The translations under genes and the position numbers were made by a program. From Spirochaetales bacterium (GTDB lineage Bacteria; Spirochaetota; Leptospiria; Leptospirales; Leptonemataceae): DNA of 64,000 nucleotides. This document shows, piece by piece, positions 17,760 through 26,482 of this stretch. The DNA lies in NCBI GenBank assembly GCA_015075425.1, contig JABTUL010000001.1, positions 1,860,001 to 1,924,000 on the forward strand. The letters run 5' to 3'. Position 1 is the stretch's first letter; each line of letters opens with the position of its first letter. The notes under the pieces are model-generated. The model was not told the DNA's origin. It saw only the letters and a list, made by a program, of their open reading frames with translations, and ran no database searches.

Positions 17760-19852
17760 GGTCGCTGATTTTCCCTTAGAATGCCATCGCCCTCCACCCG
17801 AAAATCTGGAGGTGCGATTTTTTGATGGTAAACGATCAGCCGGCTGCGCGACGGCGGACCCTCGAGGATCCTTTTCTCCAGTCGTCGCAAGGGCGTCACT
17901 TCCCAGATCAGAAATCCACCGGCCAGAAGACCCAGGTTGCGCAGAGAAAAGGCCGGCGAAGGCAAATAACGCTCGAGAAGCAACCGGCCGCCCCCACTAT
18001 ACAATCGAAGCCGATAGTGGGTTGCTCCTGGGGCCTGCGTCCACGAAAAGTGCACGGCACTGCGGGAAGTCATATCAATGGGACGAATGCCCGGGGAAAG
18101 AATGGTGAGCGCGCCGGGTTCACTGTAGTAATGGATAGTGCGCGATGCACTCTCTCCCATGACGGAACCGGCACTGTCCAGCTGTTGCACCTTCCAGTAG
18201 TAGCTGCCTTCCTCCGGGAGCTGTCGCGTGTGGCCTGTCTGCGGCAGTAAGTCCCGAAAAGCCGGGTCGCGCGCGACCAGCAGACGGTAATTTCGGTTCT
18301 CTTTTTGTTCCCAGAAAAAAGCCACCGTTCGCGGCTGCACAGTCGCAGATACCCAGCTCTCATTTTCTGGCAGCAGTAGCTCTATTCCCGGCCCGCTTAC
18401 CGTGAAACTCCGCGGAGAAGAATAGGTCCCGCCCACATTTCGCACACGCCATTCGTAGGTGCCAGGCAGCAGCTCCACTTTGAGTTGCAGTTGCAGGGCA
18501 TCGGTCGGGTAGATCCTTTCATAACCACTCAGGCCACGCAACTGCACTTCATAACCCTGGCCGCTCTGCGTCTTACTCCAGCGTAAATGGACCCGTCCGG
18601 CCGCCAGCTCTTCACTGGATAGTTTTGCGGCCTGCGCGGGTTCCAGAAGCTCGGGCACCTCCGGAAAGGTTTCCTCAATTATGGAAAACGATTCCACCGG
18701 GCTCTCCTGCCCTGTAGAAAGGTCATCCCTCCCAATCTGCCAGAAGTAGCGGCCCGGTCGCAGAGCCAGGGAAAGACTCTGCCCGGTTACCGCCTGTTTT
18801 CGGGCATTGTGGAGGTCCCGATTTTCGGCCAGGCGTAATTCGCAAAAGGAAGTGCAGCCGCTGAAGCGAAACACAACTACAGCGTTTTTTCCCGGCTTCG
18901 CCATCAGAGCCTGGCCAGCGGCAGGAGAAACGGCAGTAAGGGGAGCCGGACTGGCAATGACCAGCCGACGCACCTCGCTTCGATTCCCATCAGGGGACAA
19001 AAGACGCCAGTAGTACACACCTTCACCCAGGCTGATGCCGCCCTGTCCGCCGTTGGCCGCCGAACGCCCGACAACCCGCTGAAATCCGGCATCGGAGGCC
19101 ACCTGGAACTCCATCGGGCCGGGAAGGGACTCCCAGGAAAAGTTCACCCTCCCCGGATAGAGCTGAGCCCCGTCCAGTGGGGCTTTCAGCAACTTCAAAG
19201 TTCGGTGGACCGTTGCCGGCAGATCTCCTTTCATTACGGCCACGCTGCCTCCAGAAAGGACCTGCCCTTCCTCCTCTCCACTTTTTAGCGTTGCCTGTCC
19301 GGAGCGCACGTCTACTTCAACGGAATCACCACCGGCCACGACACGGAGATCCTCTGTAGCACTTATGATTTTTTCCCCTGCTTTGATTTCGATTTCCCCG
19401 CTGCCCTGTTTCTGTTTGCTGCGCACCGACCCGCCACCCAGATCAATCTGCAATTGTCCGGGATCGAGTCGCAAAACAACCATGGTATTTTCGCCCAGTT
19501 CGATTTCATTTTCGTTTTCCAGCCTGAGCACCGCCTCTGCCCCATCTTGAGTCCAGATCGTGTCAAAGTTATACACGGGAAAGGAAACGCTGATATCCGT
19601 CCAGACAGCCCGGGCCTGACCTTTGCGGCGCGCTTCCCCCGTCTTAAAATGCACCGTGCCGACAGGGCTGCCACTTTCCGCGCCACCGCCTCCCAGCTCC
19701 ACAAAAAGGAGCACAAGGGCCGCGAGAGCTACCAGGACTCCGCCCACCGGGAACACGTTGATACGCAAAAGGGTTTTCCAGTCCGCTCCAGGATCAGCGC
19801 CGCCGCGCACCCACTCGGATTCAAGGATCCGGCGAATGAAGAGAGTCCTCAT
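17756..19852 (-). CDS. FecR-domain membrane protein with beta-sandwich repeats
   Basis: 698 residues. A ~30-residue cytoplasmic tail, one membrane segment (about 33-52, VFPVGGVLVALAALVLLFVEL), then a FecR domain (about 65-200; TIWTQDGAEAVLRLENENEI, IELGENTMVVL). After it come four or five ~90-residue fnIII/Ig-like repeats (FSWESLPGPMEFQVASDAGF; VHLRWSKTQSGQGYEVQLRG; VHFSWTQAPGATHYRLRLY). FecR domains sense or bind ligands in the periplasm; leptospires use them in surface proteins such as LipL45 relatives. Its ATG overlaps the cyclase stop (19849-19852), so sensing may be tied to nucleotide signalling. No sigma factor gene is adjacent, unlike classical FecI/FecR. Confidence 0.85.
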   Translation of the reverse strand: MRTLFIRRILESEWVRGGADPGADWKTLLRINVFPVGGVLVALAALVLLFVELGGGGAESGSPVGTVHFKTGEARRKGQARAVWTDISVSFPVYNFDTIWTQDGAEAVLRLENENEIELGENTMVVLRLDPGQLQIDLGGGSVRSKQKQGSGEIEIKAGEKIISATEDLRVVAGGDSVEVDVRSGQATLKSGEEEGQVLSGGSVAVMKGDLPATVHRTLKLLKAPLDGAQLYPGRVNFSWESLPGPMEFQVASDAGFQRVVGRSAANGGQGGISLGEGVYYWRLLSPDGNRSEVRRLVIASPAPLTAVSPAAGQALMAKPGKNAVVVFRFSGCTSFCELRLAENRDLHNARKQAVTGQSLSLALRPGRYFWQIGRDDLSTGQESPVESFSIIEETFPEVPELLEPAQAAKLSSEELAAGRVHLRWSKTQSGQGYEVQLRGLSGYERIYPTDALQLQLKVELLPGTYEWRVRNVGGTYSSPRSFTVSGPGIELLLPENESWVSATVQPRTVAFFWEQKENRNYRLLVARDPAFRDLLPQTGHTRQLPEEGSYYWKVQQLDSAGSVMGESASRTIHYYSEPGALTILSPGIRPIDMTSRSAVHFSWTQAPGATHYRLRLYSGGGRLLLERYLPSPAFSLRNLGLLAGGFLIWEVTPLRRLEKRILEGPPSRSRLIVYHQKIAPPDFRVEGDGILRENQRP

Positions 19853-22185
19853 GATTCAAGGATCTCGTACTTTTTCTCTTCTGTTTCCGCACTGCTCGCA
19901 TCGACTTTGTCTTTCATCTCAATGCCCAGGCGCTTGCGCAAATCTTCAAGACTGCCCGGGCACGATGGATCGTCACGGCGACCCAGAACCGTGTAAATGG
20001 TCTGCGGCTCCTCTTTACCCTTCACTTTGATAGCCGGCATGGGTACGACTACAAACTGATCCTCTGTTTTGAGAAAAGAATCATGCGAAATCAGTAAATC
20101 GGTACCAAAAGGTTTATTCAGCGATTCAATACGCGAAGCCAGGTTCACCGTATCCCCGATCACCGTAAAATCAAGCCTTTCCGCGGAACCGATCTGCCCG
20201 GCAACTACCGGACCCGAATTGATTCCACAACCCATGGCCGCGCGGGGCCGGTTTCCCTCGCCAGCCCGATTGAATTCGAGGAGAGCCCGGCGCATGGCCA
20301 GCGCTGCATTGATGGCGTTGATTGTCGGATTTCCCTGACCACCAATGGCCCCCCAGTGGGCCATCACTGCATCACCAATGAACTTGTCCACAACGCCATG
20401 GGTTTCATTGACACAACGAACCATGACGGTAAAATATTGATTCAAATACTCCACTACCTCTTCTGGATCCATCTTTTCCGACATGGCGGTGAAACCACGC
20501 AGGTCACTGAAAAACACGGCGCACTCTTTGCGCTCGCCACCCAGCTTGATTTCCCCTTTCAAGGCCATCTCCGCCAGCTCTTTGTTCACGAACTTGCCAA
20601 AAGCATCTTTGATTCTTTCGCGTTCTGCCAGACCGCGGGCCATATCGGAAAAGGAATCGGTGAGAAGCCCCAGTTCATCGCGGGAAGTCGCCTCCAGGTG
20701 CAGTTCATATTCGCCGCGAGCAATGCTTTTGACACCCTCCACCAGCCGCACCAGAGGAACCGTCAGGCTGCGAGCAAATAAGTAAACAATAACAATGGAA
20801 ACAGAAAGGGCAATGAGCAGCACCAGCATGTTGCGGTACTGGATGGAATAGACAGCTTCCAGCGCGCGGTCTTCTTCGGACTCGGCAATCACACCGATTC
20901 CGCCCAGCTCCAGTTTGCGATAGGCCGCAAGCTGCCTTTTGCCCTGAGGATCCGTATAGGGCGTTTGCTCACTGAGAATTCTGGACTGGAGCATCCGGCC
21001 CACAATGGGCACGCCGGTCAAACTGGCCCGCGAAAGAACGAGCGACTCATCCGGGTGGGCAATCACATCGCCCAGGGGGTCCACCAGATAGAAGCGGGTG
21101 AGTGCCTCCTGGCCGGGCAAACCGGCAAAGTCACGCTGGATGCGGCTCGCGTCCATAAGAACCAGATGCAAACCCTCCGGTGCCCGCTCCGCCAGAACAA
21201 GCAGCGGATAGCCCGCCTCGGGGGACGCATTGAGGACGACTTCTGCGCCGGCTTCAGCGGGTAGAAGTCGCGGGACCAATCGTTCAATAGTCAAGCGCAC
21301 CTGTGCTTCATCCTGAGAAAGAACGGCCAGCCGATCGGGATTTATGGCAAGGAACGCGGGCTGCAGAGTGTCTGCATTTCTTTCCATTCGGGCGACTGCC
21401 AGAACATCCCCATTGCGCAGAAAATAATCGCCCGCCTCACCGCGCAGAGCCAGAGGAGCATTGCGCAGTACGGTCACCAGTTCGGTGCGAATCCGCAACC
21501 CCAGGGCTTCTGCCAGTTGCAGATTGCTTTCAAGGACCCGCCCCAGTGTGTCACTTTTAAACCAAACAGTTGCCACACCGATCATACCCGTCAAAGAAAT
21601 CAAAATAATAGCTGAAATGATTCCGATAAGCTTGAGTTTGATGCTGAAGCGAACGTGCGCGGGCTCCTGATTGCGGTAGGCTGCTTTTACGGATGCGGGA
21701 AGCGCGGCCTGGTCTTCCTCCGGAAACCCCTGATGCAGCAAATCGCGGAATCGTTCCAGAAAGGCGATCACAGCGGGAAAATTGCCCTTAAGTGGAGCAG
21801 CAACAGCACCGAGAGGCAGATCCACAAGAAGCACCAGAGCACCGGCGAGTTTAAGGCCCAGCTCCCGTTCCTCTTCTGTTGTAAGCACGAGCGCAGAACG
21901 CCCGCCGAGCATTCCCAGAAAATCGCCACCCATGCGGGCCAGTTTACCCGGATGAGTCAGTATGGAAACCGGAACCTGCCTGATCCGGATTCCCTCTCCG
22001 CGAATCGACCAGGCGCATTTGCGTAACTCCACTTCTGGAACAAAATCCGTAATGACCAGAATTTCTGTGATGCCCTGATTCTTCAGAGACAGGAGGCGCC
22101 CGGGTTCTTTGAGCAACAGTCCCAGGTCTGCGCTCAGATGCAAATCGCCGGATGAGGAAATGGGGAAGACAAGTGCAGAAGCCAT
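19849..22185 (-). CDS. Membrane class III adenylate/guanylate cyclase with HAMP
   Basis: 778 residues from the ATG at 22185; an earlier start at 22353 would overlap the divergent peptidase gene. Order: unassigned cytoplasmic alpha/beta domain (1-180), membrane segment (186-207), extracytoplasmic Cache-like sensor (~210-450, with FYLVDPLGDVIAHPD), membrane segment (451-471), HAMP (~472-525), cyclase domain (~550-740). Metal Asp residues are in FFSDLRGFT (D561) and FIGDAVMA (D605), base-selecting Lys in VDKF (K601), and VIGDTVNLASRIES supplies the Asn/Arg pair. All catalytic residues are kept, and the Lys favours ATP. First gene of the cyclase/FecR/exported-protein run. Confidence 0.92.
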   Translation of the reverse strand: MASALVFPISSSGDLHLSADLGLLLKEPGRLLSLKNQGITEILVITDFVPEVELRKCAWSIRGEGIRIRQVPVSILTHPGKLARMGGDFLGMLGGRSALVLTTEEERELGLKLAGALVLLVDLPLGAVAAPLKGNFPAVIAFLERFRDLLHQGFPEEDQAALPASVKAAYRNQEPAHVRFSIKLKLIGIISAIILISLTGMIGVATVWFKSDTLGRVLESNLQLAEALGLRIRTELVTVLRNAPLALRGEAGDYFLRNGDVLAVARMERNADTLQPAFLAINPDRLAVLSQDEAQVRLTIERLVPRLLPAEAGAEVVLNASPEAGYPLLVLAERAPEGLHLVLMDASRIQRDFAGLPGQEALTRFYLVDPLGDVIAHPDESLVLSRASLTGVPIVGRMLQSRILSEQTPYTDPQGKRQLAAYRKLELGGIGVIAESEEDRALEAVYSIQYRNMLVLLIALSVSIVIVYLFARSLTVPLVRLVEGVKSIARGEYELHLEATSRDELGLLTDSFSDMARGLAERERIKDAFGKFVNKELAEMALKGEIKLGGERKECAVFFSDLRGFTAMSEKMDPEEVVEYLNQYFTVMVRCVNETHGVVDKFIGDAVMAHWGAIGGQGNPTINAINAALAMRRALLEFNRAGEGNRPRAAMGCGINSGPVVAGQIGSAERLDFTVIGDTVNLASRIESLNKPFGTDLLISHDSFLKTEDQFVVVPMPAIKVKGKEEPQTIYTVLGRRDDPSCPGSLEDLRKRLGIEMKDKVDASSAETEEKKYEILES

Positions 22186-22222
22186 GCGGCAGATTCTATG
22201 ATGAGGGCCGATCCCCTGCCCG

Positions 22223-22247
22223 GTCAAGGTCTTTTTGAGACCTTGAC
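22223..22247. promoter_or_regulatory. 10-bp perfect inverted repeat in a divergent promoter region
   Basis: GTCAAGGTCT, spacer TTTTG, AGACCTTGAC lies between the divergent cyclase and Xaa-Pro aminopeptidase starts (91 bp apart). Position between two gene starts argues against a terminator and for an operator or an RNA hairpin in the aminopeptidase leader. No regulator can be named. Confidence 0.4.
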
Positions 22248-22276
22248 GCCTGACTCTAAACGCAGCGCCTGGCAGC

Positions 22277-23620
22277 ATGCTGCCTGCAAGTCTCTTTGAA
22301 AAGCGCCGCCAGGCGGTCCAGCGAGCACTGGGCACGGATGGCATCCTCATCATCTACAGTGCCCGCCCGGCCATCTACAGCAATGACATCCACTTCCGCT
22401 ACAGACAGAATGCGGATTTCTTTTTTCTTACCGGGCTGGCCGAAGACCGCTCGGCACTGATCCTCACGGCCACCGATGCTATCCTTTTTTTAGAAGACAT
22501 CGACCCGGAGGAGACCCTCTGGAGTGGGGAGCGCATGGGACTGCATCGGGCTCGTCGGGAGCTCAAGATCAACACTCGATCCATGGATGCTCTGGCAATG
22601 GATATGGCCGATCTGTTGGCGGGAAAAAAGCGACTCTTCTACGCATTCGGGGCGGACCGGGAGCGCGACCACAGCATCCTGTCAAAGCTCCACCATGCCA
22701 TTCAGGCCCGCCGCAGAAGTAAACACCTGCCAGTGGAAGTGATCCATCCGGCAGAAATCGTCCATCCGCAAAGACGCATCCATCACCCGGCGGAGATTGA
22801 AGCGGTTAAAGCGGCCATTGAACTGACAGACCGGGCCCACCGCGCCTGCATGGAAAAGTCAAAGGCCGGGATGAATGAGGCAGAACTCGAAGCCACGCTC
22901 CTTTACCATTTTCATCGCGAGAGAGCTCACGAAGCGTATCCTTCCATTGTGGCCACCGGAAAAAACGCATGTGTTTTGCATTACATAAATAATAATACAA
23001 AAATTAAAAAAGGAGAACTTATACTGATTGATGCCGGGGCCTGCGTGGACTATTTCAATGCGGACATCACGCGCACATTCCCCGCAGATAAGACCTTCAG
23101 CGCCGGGCAGAAGGCCGTTTATGAAATTGTCCTGGAAGCGCAAAAGAAAGCGATCAAAGCCAGCGTGGCCGGCAAAACTCTGGATGATGTGCACCGGACG
23201 GCCTGTCTGGTTCTCATCCGCGGGCTCATGGATCTCAAATGCCTGGTGGGTTTATCGGCAAGCGATCATTACAAAAAAAGAACTTACACCGCTTTCTATC
23301 CGCACCGGACCGGGCACTACCTGGGACTGGACGTCCATGACGCTGGAGAATACTATGACCGCAAGGACAGGCCCGTTCCCCTGGAAGACGGCGTTCTGAC
23401 AACGGTGGAACCAGGGCTCTACTTCCAGAAGCGGTTGCTTCTGCCGGGGATGACTGGTGAACAAAAAGAAAAACTCAAGCGCTACATCCGTATCCCCCGC
23501 CACCTGCAGGGCATCGGCATTCGCATTGAAGACAATATCCTCATCACTCGAAAGGGCCCGCTGAACCTTTCCTGGAACATTCCAAAAGAGCTGGCCGACA
23601 TTGAGGCGCTCAAAAAATAG
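22277..23620 (+). CDS. pepP: Xaa-Pro aminopeptidase (M24B)
   Basis: 447 residues. The amino-terminal creatinase-like domain (to ~170) contains FRYRQNADFFFLTG. The pita-bread catalytic domain holds all five metal ligands: Asp in ILIDAG, Asp in FNADITRTF, His in GLDVHD, Glu in TTVEPG and Glu in IRIEDN. It removes the amino-terminal residue before proline in peptides, with two Mn ions. Residues ~237-250 (HYINNNTKIKKGEL) are encoded by an A/T-only island, 22979-23011, unlike the rest of the gene. lgt follows 29 bp after the stop with its own ribosome-binding site. Confidence 0.95.
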   Translation: MLPASLFEKRRQAVQRALGTDGILIIYSARPAIYSNDIHFRYRQNADFFFLTGLAEDRSALILTATDAILFLEDIDPEETLWSGERMGLHRARRELKINTRSMDALAMDMADLLAGKKRLFYAFGADRERDHSILSKLHHAIQARRRSKHLPVEVIHPAEIVHPQRRIHHPAEIEAVKAAIELTDRAHRACMEKSKAGMNEAELEATLLYHFHRERAHEAYPSIVATGKNACVLHYINNNTKIKKGELILIDAGACVDYFNADITRTFPADKTFSAGQKAVYEIVLEAQKKAIKASVAGKTLDDVHRTACLVLIRGLMDLKCLVGLSASDHYKKRTYTAFYPHRTGHYLGLDVHDAGEYYDRKDRPVPLEDGVLTTVEPGLYFQKRLLLPGMTGEQKEKLKRYIRIPRHLQGIGIRIEDNILITRKGPLNLSWNIPKELADIEALKK

Positions 23621-23649
23621 ACTGCGGGCCCGCTGCCCGGGAGGAAACC

Positions 23650-24615
23650 ATGCTGGATGAAATTCGACTCTTACCGGACGGGATGAGTTTCCTGGGCCGC
23701 ACAGGCATTTCCACCTTCAGCATTTTGCTCATGGCAGCCTTTCTGGCGGCATCGTATCTTATGCCCCGGGAATTCAAACGGCGCGGCCTGGAACCCAAAC
23801 ATGCAGACAACGTGGTTTTTCTGGCAGTGATCGGCGCCATCATTGGATCCAAGGTACTGTTTGTTGTAGAAATGTATAAAGAGATCCGCTCCTGGGATGA
23901 TGTCTGGCATTACCTTTTTAGCGGGGCCGGACTGGTCTTCTACGGCGGCTTTATCTTCGCTTTCACTTTTATTTATCTGTATCTGAGAAACAAAGAACTC
24001 GATATCTGGACCTACGCCGATGGCATGATTCCCATGCTCGCTTTAGGCTACGGCATTGGCCGGCTGGGCTGCCTTGTTTCCGGTGATGGCTGTTACGGCC
24101 ACGGAGCATCGCACGACATCCCCCTCCTGACGATGGTCTATGGCCCGCGAGCTGTCCAGCCATCTGCCGGGGTAAACGTCTGGAACACACCGCTCATGGA
24201 ATCCATTGCCAGCGTTGGCCTGTTTGCCCTTGTCTGGTACTATTTGCGCTACAAAAACTTTAGACCCGGTTTTCTGGTGACGATTTTCTTTATGTACAAC
24301 GGAATTACCCGATTTCTGGTAGAGTTCATCCGCATCAACGATGCTGTAATCCCCGTTCTCGATCCACCCACCATTGAAGTTGCCGGCAATCCCGTTCTGC
24401 TCACGCATCAGCTGGCCATCGCTTCCGGTAAGGGAGCCGAATACTTTTTCCAGAACTGGCATTGGTACGGCTTCACCCAGGGTCAGATCATCGGCGTGGG
24501 CATTTTCGTCATTGGCCTTGCCTGGATGCTTCGGGGCCGGTTGTATGAGAGTCCAGCCGAAAAACCTGCTCCGATGACGCCGGCTGCCCCCAAAAAGAAG
24601 AAAAAGAAACGCTGA
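23650..24615 (+). CDS. lgt: Prolipoprotein diacylglyceryl transferase
   Basis: 321 residues after a strong GGGAGGAAACC site. About seven membrane segments. The Lgt signature appears as GRLGCLVSGDGCYG (canonical proteobacterial form GRxGNF...), with FYGG in place of FHGG, as in several non-enteric lineages. Lgt moves a diacylglyceryl group from phosphatidylglycerol to the lipobox Cys of prelipoproteins in the inner membrane, the first step of lipoprotein maturation, and several lipoproteins are encoded nearby. The last ~20 residues are Pro- then Lys-rich (KKKKKKR), a cytoplasmic tail. The middle (about 235-265) has an insert relative to the short E. coli enzyme. Confidence 0.9.
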   Translation: MLDEIRLLPDGMSFLGRTGISTFSILLMAAFLAASYLMPREFKRRGLEPKHADNVVFLAVIGAIIGSKVLFVVEMYKEIRSWDDVWHYLFSGAGLVFYGGFIFAFTFIYLYLRNKELDIWTYADGMIPMLALGYGIGRLGCLVSGDGCYGHGASHDIPLLTMVYGPRAVQPSAGVNVWNTPLMESIASVGLFALVWYYLRYKNFRPGFLVTIFFMYNGITRFLVEFIRINDAVIPVLDPPTIEVAGNPVLLTHQLAIASGKGAEYFFQNWHWYGFTQGQIIGVGIFVIGLAWMLRGRLYESPAEKPAPMTPAAPKKKKKKR

Positions 24616-24716
24616 TGGCAAAAAAAGTTCCCCTGTTCTGTAATGAAACGCAGTTTTCTGCGTCCAATACGGGTAGATAAGGGCTGCGATTCATGCTGCT
24701 CTGATGGATGTGTTGC

Positions 24717-25391
24717 ATGAAGCGCCTTATTGTTTTAATCCTGGTTCTTTGCCTGGGCTGTGCTGGTCGTGAGGTCTTAACAGGTTGTCCGCCCTACCAG
24801 GAGACAGTCCTTTTCCCCTCTGCCTTTTCCCCCAGCGTGGCCTTGAACAAGCTCTATGAGCGTATCAAGAAGCTCCTTTCAGAAACGGGAGTGAAATTAG
24901 AAACGATCGGTGATACCCTGGGCGGAGAAGGCATTGAGCTCAAAAAAGAAACCTGCCCGAACGGTGACGTAAAGGCCATTATCGTAAAACTCGATGGAGA
25001 CGCCTCCTTTGACACGGGCAGCCATCGCTTAAAGCCACGAGCCCTGGAACTGGTGAACAAGGTGGGCCAGGCCATGAAGGAAAACCCGGCCACCGGGGCC
25101 CGGGTCAGCGGTCATACAGACTCTGTGGGTTCGTACAACATGAACCTGGGGCTCAGTGAAAGGCGCGCCGGTTCCGTCCGCGATGCTCTGACATCGGGGC
25201 AGGGAGTGGAAAGCAGCCGGATTCTTTCTGTAACCGGATATGCCGATACGCGCAACGTCGTGGACACTAAAGCAGCTGAACCCAGAAACCGCCGGGTGGA
25301 GATCCGGGTGACTCCACTCAAGGATGGAGTAGAAACCGATGGCTGTGCCTGCTTACCGGGAACACAACCGGTCGCCCTTCTGTATCAATAA
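24717..25391 (+). CDS. OmpA-family lipoprotein
   Basis: 224 residues from the ATG at 24717 (a second in-frame ATG lies at 24708). The signal MKRLIVLILVLCLGC gives a good lipobox with Cys15. Residues ~100-215 form an OmpA-like peptidoglycan-binding domain (SFDTGSHRLKPRALELVNKV, GHTDSVGS, LGLSERRA, GYADTRNV, RNRRVEIRV). Such proteins anchor the outer membrane to the wall; the diaminopimelate-binding Asp and Arg are kept (GHTD, NRRVEI). The tail has a Cys pair (GCAC). The beta-barrel gene starts 1 bp after its stop, so they are co-transcribed. Confidence 0.9.
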   Translation: MKRLIVLILVLCLGCAGREVLTGCPPYQETVLFPSAFSPSVALNKLYERIKKLLSETGVKLETIGDTLGGEGIELKKETCPNGDVKAIIVKLDGDASFDTGSHRLKPRALELVNKVGQAMKENPATGARVSGHTDSVGSYNMNLGLSERRAGSVRDALTSGQGVESSRILSVTGYADTRNVVDTKAAEPRNRRVEIRVTPLKDGVETDGCACLPGTQPVALLYQ

Positions 25392-25392
25392 A

Positions 25393-26457
25393 ATGCATCG
25401 AAGACCATCCTTTATCTTCGCTTTTTGTATCGGCGGGCTTTTCAGCGTTTCGGCTCTGGCCCAGACGGCCACCATTGGCAACCATCGCCTGCGCTTGACC
25501 GGTGGCTACGGCTATGGTGAGATCCAACCAGGCATCGTCAGCGAAGCCCCGAATGCCTGGCTTATCAATTCCGCTCTGGCCGACGATCCGAAGACAGAAA
25601 CAGCCATCCCTATTGATCGGGGCAGCGTGGCTCGCTACGCCTCGCATATGCATGCAGCGCAGTACGCGTACAAGGATCGCCTCTTCTTACAATGGTCCTA
25701 CTATCGCATTGACCAGAGCTACGGCCGCCGGGTACCTACACGGGTCACCTACTTCCATCCGGATGGTGCGAATGCGAGCTGGTCCCTTTTTGAGGGGATA
25801 CGGATGGTGCGCTACGATGAACAAAGGCGCAATGTCGAACTCAAGTACCTGCATCCCATGCTTGTGGCCGGATTCAAGGCAGGCTTTTTTGCCGGCGGCG
25901 AGGGATACCGCGAAATCAATAATATTAGCTTTGGTTCGTACATCGCAACCAAGGGCAGCGCCAGCCACAAACCTGGCGTCACGAGCTGGAGTGCAGCCGC
26001 GGCCGCACCCGGAGAGTATGATCTGTACGGACCCATGGGGGGTCTGGCCCTCCAGTTTCAGTTGTTTGACTATCTGGGGTTTCATTACCAGGGCGGAATT
26101 GTCCAGCGCAGCGGCTCCTTCCATATGACCGGAATCCAGATGGTGGATGAACAAAAGAACGGCGAATTTTCCGGTCGGTCCTTCATCGGTCAGGCTGCCT
26201 GGGCAAGCGTGCGCGACCGCGGAATGCGCCACAATCTGGAGGCTGTGCTGCGCCTCTATTGTCGTTATGAAATACATCTGGGAATCCTGCGCGAAGATAT
26301 CCAGCGCGACTACGAACTCTATCTGGGTGATTCCATCAAAGGGGCTGAAGTTATCAGCCAGAAAACCTACGGACTCGGCCTCGGTGAAATGCTGACCGGT
26401 GCGCGAATGCACAAAAATGAAATCTATTTACGATTTAGCGTGAGCGCTTTTCCATGA
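25393..26457 (+). CDS. Probable outer-membrane beta-barrel protein
   Basis: 354 residues from the ATG at 25393, just past the OmpA stop; longer readings overlap that gene. Signal peptide RRPSFIFAFCIGGLFSVSALAQ is cleaved after ALAQ. The mature chain is rich in alternating hydrophobic and aromatic strands (LRLTGGYGYGEIQ, LFLQWSYYRIDQSYG, VELKYLHPMLVAGFKAGFF, LEAVLRLYCRYEIHLGI) and ends NEIYLRFSVSAFP, a typical barrel end. It is probably a leptospiral outer-membrane protein of about 12-16 strands. No named family. Partner role with the preceding OmpA lipoprotein is possible. Confidence 0.7.
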   Translation: MHRRPSFIFAFCIGGLFSVSALAQTATIGNHRLRLTGGYGYGEIQPGIVSEAPNAWLINSALADDPKTETAIPIDRGSVARYASHMHAAQYAYKDRLFLQWSYYRIDQSYGRRVPTRVTYFHPDGANASWSLFEGIRMVRYDEQRRNVELKYLHPMLVAGFKAGFFAGGEGYREINNISFGSYIATKGSASHKPGVTSWSAAAAAPGEYDLYGPMGGLALQFQLFDYLGFHYQGGIVQRSGSFHMTGIQMVDEQKNGEFSGRSFIGQAAWASVRDRGMRHNLEAVLRLYCRYEIHLGILREDIQRDYELYLGDSIKGAEVISQKTYGLGLGEMLTGARMHKNEIYLRFSVSAFP

Positions 26458-26482
26458 AAAAATCAACCATGCGGAGAAAGAG

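Noticed and set aside
24615-24680. 21-codon frame starting as TGATG at the lgt stop
   Set aside because: Coupled start, but the peptide is very short, without recognisable features, and nothing shows that it is kept; the overlap could be chance.
25687-26412. 241-residue minus-strand frame within the beta-barrel gene
   Set aside because: Antisense shadow; the plus-strand frame has a signal peptide, barrel-like strands and a barrel end.
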